Below, one piece after another: positions 35,869 through 43,436 of a stretch of 64,000 nucleotides of DNA. The position numbers and the translations under genes were made by a program. This DNA comes from UBA3076 sp964646435 (GTDB taxonomy: Bacteria; Desulfobacterota; Dissulfuribacteria; Dissulfuribacterales; UBA3076), in NCBI GenBank assembly GCA_964646435.1, contig CAZYEJ010000006.1, positions 3,793 through 67,792 on the forward strand, given 5' to 3'. Numbering within the stretch: the stretch's first letter is position 1; every line of letters begins with the position of its first letter. The notes under the pieces were generated by a model that was not told the origin of the DNA, did not search any database, and saw nothing but the letters and a program-made list of their open reading frames with translations.

Positions 35869-36297
35869 TCAGGCCAGGACTTTGTCCTTGCTGAATCGAA
35901 TTTCCATAGCCCTCACAGGGCAGACTGCTACACAGAGTTCACACCCTGTACATTCTTTGGGGTCAAAGATCACTTCCATAGTCTTTCGATCCATGTACAG
36001 TGCATGACTAGGGCAGATCCCGGTACAGGCACCACACTGGTAACATATGTCATCGTTTCTGCGAATTTCCTGTTCTACGGATTTTACGCTAACACCCAGA
36101 TCCTTCAGATAGCGAATTCCCTCTCTTACATGTTTTTTGTGCCCGGTGAGTTCAAGTACCATTAGGCCTTCTAGGCCAGGGAGTATTTTTGCCTTAAGTA
36201 TGTTAAAGGACAGATCATATTTGCGACTGAAATTACAGATCAGGGGTTTATCTGTGACCTCCGGCGGAAAGCGGAGAACAAGGACCTTTGTGTACAT
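35869..36297 (-). CDS. NIL-domain 4Fe-4S ferredoxin
   Basis: This 142-residue protein has an N-terminal NIL (ACT-like) domain (about 1-75) and two 4Fe-4S motifs: C85/C88/C91/C95 and C116/C119/C122/C126. NIL-ferredoxins in anaerobes are linked to sulfide-dependent thiolation and to methionine/homocysteine synthesis. Its place 6 bp upstream of mnmA suggests it helps deliver sulfur or electrons for tRNA thiolation; that is an inference from context. It forms the first gene of the mnmA-mtaB transcription unit and follows mlaA by 5 bp. Confidence 0.9.
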   Translation of the reverse strand: MYTKVLVLRFPPEVTDKPLICNFSRKYDLSFNILKAKILPGLEGLMVLELTGHKKHVREGIRYLKDLGVSVKSVEQEIRRNDDICYQCGACTGICPSHALYMDRKTMEVIFDPKECTGCELCVAVCPVRAMEIRFSKDKVLA

Positions 36298-36302
36298 GTC
36301 AG

Positions 36303-37097
36303 TTATTCCTTAACTGCCTCTTCGCGGTACTGAATATAGGCATCTTTAAAAGCAGCATAAGGATCCAGTGCGGATTCTTTAAGGTCTTCGTATTCGCCGA
36401 TGGAAAGGGATGTCTCGTTAACCACTTCATATGATCTGGCGCCCAAGGAAATATAAAAAGGTCTTATATAGCTGACAGGTTGAAGAAAACAGTCACCCAC
36501 AAATCCTACTGAATCACGCAGGGTAGAAGGGCCGAGAATCGGCAAGACAATGTAAAAGCCATTGCCGATACCCCAGGTACCCAGGGTCTGTCCCGTGTCC
36601 TCCGGCGGTGGGTTCAGCCAGGGATACTTTTGGGCCGGATTGAAAAATCCAAGTATGCCGACTGTGCTGTTAAAGACAAATCGGCATGTACCCTGTCCAG
36701 CCCTCTTGAATTTGATCTGGAAGATATCGTTTACGAACCGCATAGGAAATCCGATGTTGTAAAAGAAGTTTTTAACTCTAATACGAACCGGTTCAGGAGT
36801 GATAAATCCATAACCACGGGCAACGGGTTTAAGAAATTTGAAGTAAAAGAAATCATTAAAGACAAAAATGCCCCTGTTAAGCCTTTCCAGGGGGTCACGT
36901 ACATAAGGTACTGCTTCGTCTTCTTCTAAATCGTCTGTCCAGTCATCGTATTCATCCTGGGGGGCAGTCTCTTCGCCAGTATTTGCTGGTAGAGAAGTCC
37001 CCTGTGCAAGGACCTTTGGACAATTGGCATCATATCCGGCAAAGAAAAACAAAAATACCAGTGTGAAAGAGATTAAAGCTGCGCGATTTACCTTCAA
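36303..37097 (-). CDS. mlaA: MlaA/VacJ family outer-membrane protein
   Basis: MlaA removes phospholipids from the outer leaflet and passes them to MlaC. The 264-residue protein has the family core: DPLERLNRGIFVFND, the RVKNFFYNIGFPMRFVND segment and QTLGTWGIGNGFYIVLPILGP followed by STLRDSVGFVGD. The N-terminal signal ends near VLAQG. A standard lipobox is not evident (the nearby cysteine is in DANCP), so it may not be lipidated. An acidic low-complexity stretch precedes the core. It belongs to the second Mla locus. Confidence 0.93.
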   Translation of the reverse strand: MKVNRAALISFTLVFLFFFAGYDANCPKVLAQGTSLPANTGEETAPQDEYDDWTDDLEEDEAVPYVRDPLERLNRGIFVFNDFFYFKFLKPVARGYGFITPEPVRIRVKNFFYNIGFPMRFVNDIFQIKFKRAGQGTCRFVFNSTVGILGFFNPAQKYPWLNPPPEDTGQTLGTWGIGNGFYIVLPILGPSTLRDSVGFVGDCFLQPVSYIRPFYISLGARSYEVVNETSLSIGEYEDLKESALDPYAAFKDAYIQYREEAVKE

Positions 37098-37140
37098 GAC
37101 TCACCTCCACATTTTCCGTTGAATAGAGCGGTTTAATCCG

Positions 37141-37746
37141 TTAGGGCTTTCCCTTGTTGACCTTATCACGTAATTGCTGTAACAGGTCCTCTGGAGTCTT
37201 TTTCTGTAGGATCTTATTGAATTGGCTCCGGTAGTTCCTTACCAAACCCACGCCCTCTACAATGACATCGTAACTCCTCCATTCTCCGTGTCTGTAAATG
37301 ACTCTGTAATTTATCAGGATCTGCTCGGATGCCTTTACTATATTGGTTTCCACTTTTGCCTTGTTTTTGGAAAGCATCGTTGCCTTGCCATAGATTACCT
37401 TTTCGTCAGTATATTCCTGGATTCTATCCAAGTAGATATCTTCCAAAAATCTGGTAAACAGGCCGGAGAATTTATCCATCTGTTCAGGTGTAAATGCCTT
37501 CCTGTTTCTGCCGAGCGCCCTTCTGGAAATTTCATCATAATCAAAAAGTATCTCCGCAAGGGTCCTAAGTTTTTGACGCTGGACCTCTCTGGTCGACTCC
37601 TCTTTGTAGGCAGGGTCACGCAGGATGGTGAGTACTTCGTCTACCGAGGTCCTGACAAAATCAAGGGCTCCATCAGTTTGAGTCGAAGCTGAAACCGGAA
37701 GGGCAAGAAAGAGAATAAGTAAAATTATTACAGATTGCCTTTTCAT
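37141..37746 (-). CDS. mlaC: MlaC periplasmic phospholipid shuttle
   Basis: This 201-residue Ttg2D/MlaC-type lipid carrier has a clear signal peptide (IILLILFLALPVSAST). It then shows the family pattern: VDEVLTILRDPA, ILFDYDEISRRALGRNRKAF, and the YDVIVEGVGLVRNYRSQFNK strand-helix. It should move phospholipids between MlaA at the outer membrane and MlaD at the inner membrane. It sits between mlaD and mlaA in the second locus. Confidence 0.94.
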   Translation of the reverse strand: MKRQSVIILLILFLALPVSASTQTDGALDFVRTSVDEVLTILRDPAYKEESTREVQRQKLRTLAEILFDYDEISRRALGRNRKAFTPEQMDKFSGLFTRFLEDIYLDRIQEYTDEKVIYGKATMLSKNKAKVETNIVKASEQILINYRVIYRHGEWRSYDVIVEGVGLVRNYRSQFNKILQKKTPEDLLQQLRDKVNKGKP

Positions 37747-37785
37747 ATTGCGCCTCTTTGAATATCAGATAAGGTCGAAAACAAA

Positions 37786-38232
37786 TTACACGCTCCCAAA
37801 AGTATATTTACTGATTAATTCCTCAAGGTCAATAGCTGATTCAGTTTCCGTAATGGTTTCGCCGGGCTGAAGTATAATATCAGAGCCGCCCGGCGTAATT
37901 TTGATAAATTTATCTCCAATCATGCCGCTTGTTTTGACTGATGCAATGGCGTCGTCTGTGATTTGAACATCCTTATGGATTTTGAGTCTCACCAAGGCCA
38001 TCTCTCTTTCCAAATCCAGGCCGATTTTGCTGACACGCCCAATCTCAACACCGGCCATCTCCACGCTGCTATCGGTTTTCAGACCGGAAACCGAATTGAA
38101 GCGTGCGTACAGGATGTAATTCTCTCCCCCGATAAGTTCCATCTTGCCCAACTTGATGGTAAAATAGCCAACACAAAGAAGACCGATAAAGACAAATATG
38201 CCCACGATTGTTTCCATGGAATACTTTTTCAT
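37786..38232 (-). CDS. mlaD: MlaD (MCE-domain) phospholipid transporter subunit
   Basis: This 148-residue single-MCE protein starts with a transmembrane helix (ETIVGIFVFIGLLCVGYFTI), followed by the MCE core (VSGLKTDSSVEMAGVEIGRV and GMIGDKFIKITPGGSD). The short length without a coiled-coil tail is that of true MlaD, unlike the longer MCE protein at 29703. It overlaps the ATPase gene by 4 nt. Confidence 0.95.
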   Translation of the reverse strand: MKKYSMETIVGIFVFIGLLCVGYFTIKLGKMELIGGENYILYARFNSVSGLKTDSSVEMAGVEIGRVSKIGLDLEREMALVRLKIHKDVQITDDAIASVKTSGMIGDKFIKITPGGSDIILQPGETITETESAIDLEELISKYTFGSV

Positions 38233-39464
38233 GCTGTTTCACCGTGTTTTATACACTCGAGATGAGCGATTATTTTTTGATGTGACAAGGCCTGTTCTAT
38301 TAAGGAATCCATATCTGTCCCAGGTCCGGCTTCGGCCAGTCCGGCCAATATGGAAAAACTGAAACAGGCTTTAGGATAGCTTTTGGCCTGGAAAATTTCC
38401 TGTTTCTGCAGGTCTATTGCCAATTCATCGATGACCTGTTTGGCTTTTTTAAGACCTGTATGTGGCAGGACCATCAGAATCTCGTTTTGACTATACCATG
38501 CAGAGGTATCTGCCGTGTCGAAATGGTCCTTTATAAGCATCGCAAGGCACTGGACAATTTGTTGGGCTGCTATATGGCCGATATGCTTATTGATCTGTTC
38601 CAGATTATCTATGGTAAACATTATAACAGGAAAACTTTCCTGAAGACGGTTCACGCTGTCCATTTCCTGAATGAGCATGTCCTTGACGTCTTGTTTGGTG
38701 TTCAATCCTGTCAGCTCATCCTTTAGGTTTGTCTGACCTTTGATGAATTCTTGAACGACCGGGTTTTCAGACTGCTCAAGTTCTATGGGTGTGCCCTGGA
38801 AGGGAATCTTGCCCTTATCGATGATGGCGACACGATTAGAAATGAAAAAGACATCCGGGATATCGTGACTGACCAGAACGGCTGTAAACCCAATTTTTTT
38901 CTGGTGATGTGCGATCATACCCAAGACCGCATTTTTGCGGAGTGGGTCAAGACCAGTGGTCGGTTCGTCAAAAAGGATGATCTTGGGTGCAGTGACGAGT
39001 GCCCTGGCCAAGGCTACACGCTTCTGCATGCCACCAGAGATCTGGGACGGGTACTTGTAGGTGACCTCGGAAAGCTCCATCTGATCAATTTTGGCCAGTA
39101 CCTTGCTTTTTATAGCGTCTTCTCGCAGCCTGGTTTTTTCTCTGAGCGGCAGGGCAATATTTTCAAAAACCGTAAGTGAGTCAAACAGGGCGTTATTCTG
39201 GAACATGTAACTTGCCTGCCGTTTGAATGATTTTCGCTCTTTCCGGGTCAAGCCTTTGAGTTGCTTGCCATTGAAAAGGATTTTTCCCTCATCAGGCTTG
39301 AGCAGGCCAATGATGTGTTTGAGCAAGACGCTTTTGCCCTCTCCGCTTTTACCGATAATTGTCGTGATGTCACCTTCAAAAATGGTAAGATTGAGCCTAT
39401 CAAGGATAGTTCGGGTGCCAAACCGTTTGGTCACTTTTTTTAATTCTATCAGCGGAACAGTCAC
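38229..39464 (-). CDS. mlaF: MlaF ATPase fused to a degenerate GGDEF domain
   Basis: Residues 1-242 form an MlaF ATPase: Walker A GKSGEGKS at 38-45, signature ISGGMQKR near 142-149, Walker B ILFDEPTTGLDP near 163-174 and H-loop SHD. A further 165 residues follow. They align with a GGDEF domain: DELTGLN (249-255), then DNLEQINKHIGH (286-297). The active site reads SQNEI (325-329) instead of GGDEF, and the RxxD inhibitory site is replaced by DTAD. The domain should therefore lack diguanylate cyclase activity. The fusion is one continuous frame, with mlaE 7 bp upstream. Confidence 0.92.
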   Translation of the reverse strand: MTVPLIELKKVTKRFGTRTILDRLNLTIFEGDITTIIGKSGEGKSVLLKHIIGLLKPDEGKILFNGKQLKGLTRKERKSFKRQASYMFQNNALFDSLTVFENIALPLREKTRLREDAIKSKVLAKIDQMELSEVTYKYPSQISGGMQKRVALARALVTAPKIILFDEPTTGLDPLRKNAVLGMIAHHQKKIGFTAVLVSHDIPDVFFISNRVAIIDKGKIPFQGTPIELEQSENPVVQEFIKGQTNLKDELTGLNTKQDVKDMLIQEMDSVNRLQESFPVIMFTIDNLEQINKHIGHIAAQQIVQCLAMLIKDHFDTADTSAWYSQNEILMVLPHTGLKKAKQVIDELAIDLQKQEIFQAKSYPKACFSFSILAGLAEAGPGTDMDSLIEQALSHQKIIAHLECIKHGETA

Positions 39465-39471
39465 GACGTCC

Positions 39472-40278
39472 TCACAGGAGAAATGAAGTCAAGACATAGT
39501 CTACAACTAAAACCAATACGCATGAAAGAACCACCGCTGAAGTCGTAGCCAGGCTTACCCCTTTGGCACCAAAGCCGCCGGGACGCATATGCATAAAATA
39601 GCCCTGATAGCAACAGATAGTGGCGACTATTATCCCAAAAGCAAAGGCCTTGATAAAGCATCCTTTCACGTCTTGCATGGCTACATTGGGCTCGATGCGG
39701 TTAAAATAAATACCGGAATTGATGCCCAAAATGCAGACACCTGAAAGGTAGCCGCCTACGATCCCGATTACATTAAAAATTGCAGTAAGCAAGGGAAAAC
39801 TGATTAGAGATGCAACGATACGTGGACTGACCAGAAAGCGGATGGGATTGATGTCCATGGTCTCAAGTGCATCGATCTGCTCGGAGATACGCATGATGCC
39901 AATCTCTGCAGCCATGGATGAACCTGCCCTGGCGATAATCATGAGTGCTGTCATGACCGGTCCCAATTCACGTATAAGTGAGAGCGCCACTACCGCGCCA
40001 AGCACTCCCTCTGATCCGAATTTAACCAGTGTATAGTAGCCCTGTAGCCCCAGGACCATGCCGGTGAAAAGGCCTACCAGAAGGATAATCAAGGTAGACT
40101 TGGCCCCGATGAAGAAGACCTGCTCTATGGTCTTGCGCACTTGAAGGGGCAGAGAAAAAATCAGGGCAATCGCGTGAATGAAAAAAAGCGCAATGGCCCC
40201 TAGTTCACCAAGAAAAGCAATAGAAACTTTGCCCAACCGGTTGAACGGTGCAAATATGGAATTGGTCGCTTGAGCCAT
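39472..40278 (-). CDS. mlaE: MlaE phospholipid ABC transporter permease
   Basis: This 268-residue permease has the YrbE/MlaE signature LGPVMTALMIIARAGSSMAA, the EQIDALETMDINPIRFLVSP amphipathic segment and about five membrane spans. It has no STAS domain, unlike the permease at 27741. It is the first gene of the minus-strand run mlaE-mlaF-mlaD-mlaC-mlaA. No separate mlaB (STAS) gene is present in this locus. Confidence 0.95.
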   Translation of the reverse strand: MAQATNSIFAPFNRLGKVSIAFLGELGAIALFFIHAIALIFSLPLQVRKTIEQVFFIGAKSTLIILLVGLFTGMVLGLQGYYTLVKFGSEGVLGAVVALSLIRELGPVMTALMIIARAGSSMAAEIGIMRISEQIDALETMDINPIRFLVSPRIVASLISFPLLTAIFNVIGIVGGYLSGVCILGINSGIYFNRIEPNVAMQDVKGCFIKAFAFGIIVATICCYQGYFMHMRPGGFGAKGVSLATTSAVVLSCVLVLVVDYVLTSFLL

Positions 40279-40483
40279 AAAATCGTTTGATCAGTTTAGT
40301 TGAAATTATTAATACCGAAGACGGATTAACCCCCAATATGCTTGTAGATCAGTATCTTAATATTCGATAAAGCAAAAGTAAATAGTAGGCCCCTACATGC
40401 CGGAGTCTGAACCTTTGAACGTATACAAAAAAAACTTGTGGGTTCATGTTTCAGCCTGCTATCTTTGCTATATGTTGCAACGC

Positions 40484-41110
40484 ATGCCCAAAGATAAGAT
40501 TCACGCTGCGGAAAATGAGTTCAATTTTCTCGATCCAATTTTACCGTCTGAAATAGGTTTCGACATAGACGGTGTAGTTGCCGATACCATGAAGGCCTTC
40601 ATACGGGTAGCCAGAGAAGAGTTCGGCATCAATTACATCAGCAAAGAGCAAATAACCTCTTACTGGATCGAGGAATGCCTGCCTATACCACTTGACATAA
40701 TTGAAACCATTATTAATCGTCTCCTTGCAGATCCTTTTGGCATTGATCTTGAGCCGCTTCCAGGGGCAAAAGAGGTCTTACTGAGACTTGCCGCCCACAG
40801 TAGGCTCACCTTTGTAACAGCCAGGCCGGCGAAAGAACCAATTGAGGCCTGGCTGGTCTCTCTCCTTTCCGAGGTGCCACGTGGAGACATCAGGGTGATC
40901 GCCACAGGTCATCACTCGGCAAAGGCCGAACTGCTTGAGGAACTGAAGCTTAAGTATTTTATTGATGACCATCCGGAGACCTGCCAGGATCTCCACAAAA
41001 GAGGAATCAGGACCATTGTCTTCGACCAGCCATGGAACAGGGGACATACACCTTTTTTGAGAATCAGTTCCTGGAAAGATCTTTCAGGTATCATAAAAAT
41101 GTCCTCTTGA
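40484..41110 (+). CDS. 5'(3')-deoxyribonucleotidase-like HAD hydrolase
   Basis: This 208-residue HAD phosphatase has the nucleophile motif FDIDGVVADT near its N-terminus, the TARP motif II segment (LTFVTARPAKEP) and the IDDHPETC motif IV. The pattern fits the small cytosolic nucleotidase group (5NT_C-like), which dephosphorylates deoxynucleoside monophosphates; the actual substrate is unproven. ATG 40484 is preferred. An upstream ATG at 40397 adds 29 residues with no domain, in a region of CTGAACC-type heptamers. Confidence 0.8.
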   Translation: MPKDKIHAAENEFNFLDPILPSEIGFDIDGVVADTMKAFIRVAREEFGINYISKEQITSYWIEECLPIPLDIIETIINRLLADPFGIDLEPLPGAKEVLLRLAAHSRLTFVTARPAKEPIEAWLVSLLSEVPRGDIRVIATGHHSAKAELLEELKLKYFIDDHPETCQDLHKRGIRTIVFDQPWNRGHTPFLRISSWKDLSGIIKMSS

Positions 41111-41136
41111 TAGCTGGATAATACGCAAAAAAAGGA

Positions 41137-41202
41137 GTAACTTTTCAATAAGTTGGGGTAAACAAGGATCAGCGCACTTACCCAAACTTATTGAGAAGTT
41201 AC
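41137..41202. mobile_element. MITE family 1, copy 2 (66-bp short form)
   Basis: GTAACTTTTCAATAAGTT at the left and the inverted GTAACTTCTCAATAAGTT at the right bound a 16-bp unique centre. The flanks carry an exact 8-bp duplication, aaaaagga (41129-41136 and 41203-41210), directly touching the ends. This is the clearest target duplication of the family and a non-coding deletion derivative. Confidence 0.88.
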
Positions 41203-41225
41203 AAAAAGGACACCAAATCATAAAA

Positions 41226-42023
41226 ATGAATGAAAAAATCGTGGAAGAACTGAAAAACTGGTTCACTAGTTATATCCAGAAATTTAAATCTGGGAATCCC
41301 GACTGGCAATCAAACATAATACTGAAAGAAGAACATACCAGACGAGTATGCAAAGAAATTTTGGATATTGGGAGAAAAATTGGATTAAGTAATGAAGACC
41401 TTTGCCTGGCTGAGGTAATTGCCCTTTTTCACGATATTGGCCGCTTTGAACAGTTTGCCCATTATCAGACCTTTGTGGATCGCAATTCCGTGAATCATGC
41501 CGTGCTTGGTGTAAAAATACTTAAAGAAAACGGGGTATTGAACAGGCTTGATAAATCATTACGAGATCTGATTCTGCGAGCAATCTTATACCACAACCGT
41601 TTTGCTCTACCTAAAAAAGAGACGGAAAAATGCCTTTTATTTGCAAAATTGCTGCGCGATGCCGACAAACTGGATATATGGCGGGTGGTTACCGATTACT
41701 ACCGCCGGAAAGATAGAAAACGAAATGCTGCAATTGAGCTTGGCCTTCCCGACACCCCTGGGATTTCAAGTGATGTCTATAGGGATTTGATGGACGGAAG
41801 GATCGTAAATGTTACGCATCTTAAAAATCTAAATGATTTTAAGCTTCTTCAAATTGGGTGGATCTATGATATCAACTTTGTGCAAACCTTCCAATGTGTT
41901 CAGGAGAGGGGCTATCTGGAAATGATCCGTGATGTCCTGCCTGAATCGGAAAAAATCGCAGAGATTTTTAGTGTGCTCCAAGCCCACATGAATGAGCAAA
42001 TCCGGGGAAAGAAGATCTGCTGA
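41226..42023 (+). CDS. HD-domain phosphohydrolase
   Basis: This 265-residue HD-superfamily protein has the metal ligands H37 (EEHTRRV), H69-D70 (ALFHDIGRFEQ) and a late Asp near 147 (RDADKLD). Several relatives hydrolyse nucleotides or cyclic-dinucleotide-type substrates; nothing here identifies the substrate. It begins just after a MITE, so its promoter and ribosome site may lie partly in the insertion's target duplication. Its stop is followed within 5 bp by a heptamer-flanked gene scar. Confidence 0.82.
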   Translation: MNEKIVEELKNWFTSYIQKFKSGNPDWQSNIILKEEHTRRVCKEILDIGRKIGLSNEDLCLAEVIALFHDIGRFEQFAHYQTFVDRNSVNHAVLGVKILKENGVLNRLDKSLRDLILRAILYHNRFALPKKETEKCLLFAKLLRDADKLDIWRVVTDYYRRKDRKRNAAIELGLPDTPGISSDVYRDLMDGRIVNVTHLKNLNDFKLLQIGWIYDINFVQTFQCVQERGYLEMIRDVLPESEKIAEIFSVLQAHMNEQIRGKKIC

Positions 42024-42027
42024 AAAA

Positions 42028-42125
42028 ATGAAAAAACAGAAATAGCCGTTGAATGTCCGGTACTGGATATTCGTTTTTCGTTCGATGTTGGACGTTCGAT
42101 GTTCGATGCTCGACGTCCATCTTTT
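42028..42125. repeat. Deletion scar of the heptamer-flanked four-helix-bundle unit
   Basis: ATGAAAAAACAGAAATAG looks like the first codons of the four-helix-bundle gene joined to its last ones, the join being at the shared AACAGAA. It is followed by CCGTTGAATG and TTCGATG-type heptamers that match 32254-32315. The left array is missing. The aroA gene ends 11 bp further on (minus strand). Confidence 0.7.
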
Positions 42126-42135
42126 AATTTGCGGG

Positions 42136-43428
42136 TTACCCTGTAATCCTTTGCCAGTGTTGCCAGAAAGATGGAAAGGATTTTCGGACGCAGTCAGGAT
42201 CTTTGATCCTGATACCCGGGATTCTCAGTCCAGCCACTGCAAAGGCCATGGCTATCCGGTGATCGTCATAAGTGTCTATCAGTGATCCATGCATGTCCCG
42301 GGTCCCCTCAATGATGAGCCCATCCTCCAGTTCCTTCACTGATGCCCCTATTTTGGAGAGTTCCTGTGCCACTGCCTTCAGCCTGTCTGTCTCTTTTATT
42401 CTCAGGTGGGCTACATTCTTGATGATAGTCGTACCTCGGGCAAAGGCAGCAACTATGGCAAGAGTCGGGACCATATCAGGCCATCTGCCCATGTCCACTT
42501 CTATGGCCTTAAGCATGCCACTGGGAGGTCCCTGGACTGTAACTCCCTCTGGATCTTTTTTTACAGAACAACCCATGCTGACCAGAAGGTCAGCAAAAGC
42601 CGCATCGCCCTGAAGGGCGTCCGATGGTATATTTTCCACTGCAATTCTACCCCCTGTGACGGCTGCTGCTGCCCAGAAATAGGAGGCACTCGATGCATCT
42701 CCCTCAATTTGATATTTTCTGGCCTTATAAGTCATATGAGGTACAAGGAAAGAGTCACCTTTCTCCTGTACTTTCACCCCGAAGGCGGCCATAACGGCCA
42801 GGGTAAGATCTATATAAGGTCTGGATACCAGAGTGCCGTCCAGGGTGATTTTGGCCGAATTCCTGGCAACTGGGGCTACAAGCAGCAGTGAGGAAAGGTA
42901 CTGACTGCTCTTCGAGGCAGAAAGCAGGGTTTCTCCGCCTTCAAGTCCATGGGCCTTGATTTCTACCGGAGGGCAACCGGTGTTCTCAACACTCCTTGCA
43001 TCAGCTCCCCAGGCCTTCAACGCATCGAGTAGAGGCCCTATGGGTCTTTCGGCCATTCGTTCGGTACCTGTGAGCCTGTAAGTGCCTTGACCGAGGGCTA
43101 CAAGAGAGGTCAGAAAGCGTATCCCTGTACCATTGTTGCCGAGATAGAGGTCCTGGCTTACAGGCAAGATTCTTCCGCCTTGGCCATCAACTGTCCAGTC
43201 AATTCCTTTATCCTTTATGGAAATTCCCAAACAGGACAGGGCATTTCTGAGAAACTTGGTATCTTCACTGTCTAAGGGGCCTTTCAGCTCGCTCTTTCCT
43301 TCAACTAAAGAGGCTACTACCAGGGCCCGCTGGGTAATGCTCTTCGATCCGGGCACTCTTATCTTGGCCATTATTCCAGACCCGGGTTGACGAATTTCCA
43401 TAAACTTATCTTTTGAAGATAGAATCAT
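42136..43428 (-). CDS. aroA: 3-phosphoshikimate 1-carboxyvinyltransferase (EPSP synthase)
   Basis: AroA joins phosphoenolpyruvate to shikimate 3-phosphate in the aromatic pathway. The 430-residue protein has the family motifs VPGSKSITQRALV near the start, LYLGNNGTGIRFLTSL, and SSQYLSSLLL. The late segment with KETDRLKAVAQELSKIGA is also typical. ATG 43428 gives a 9-residue extension before MEIRQPG; ATG 43401 is the alternative. It follows the aconitase gene by 8 bp on the same strand. The two enzymes are not in one pathway, so this is simply a two-gene unit. Confidence 0.96.
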   Translation of the reverse strand: MILSSKDKFMEIRQPGSGIMAKIRVPGSKSITQRALVVASLVEGKSELKGPLDSEDTKFLRNALSCLGISIKDKGIDWTVDGQGGRILPVSQDLYLGNNGTGIRFLTSLVALGQGTYRLTGTERMAERPIGPLLDALKAWGADARSVENTGCPPVEIKAHGLEGGETLLSASKSSQYLSSLLLVAPVARNSAKITLDGTLVSRPYIDLTLAVMAAFGVKVQEKGDSFLVPHMTYKARKYQIEGDASSASYFWAAAAVTGGRIAVENIPSDALQGDAAFADLLVSMGCSVKKDPEGVTVQGPPSGMLKAIEVDMGRWPDMVPTLAIVAAFARGTTIIKNVAHLRIKETDRLKAVAQELSKIGASVKELEDGLIIEGTRDMHGSLIDTYDDHRIAMAFAVAGLRIPGIRIKDPDCVRKSFPSFWQHWQRITG

Positions 43429-43436
43429 GTAAGTGC

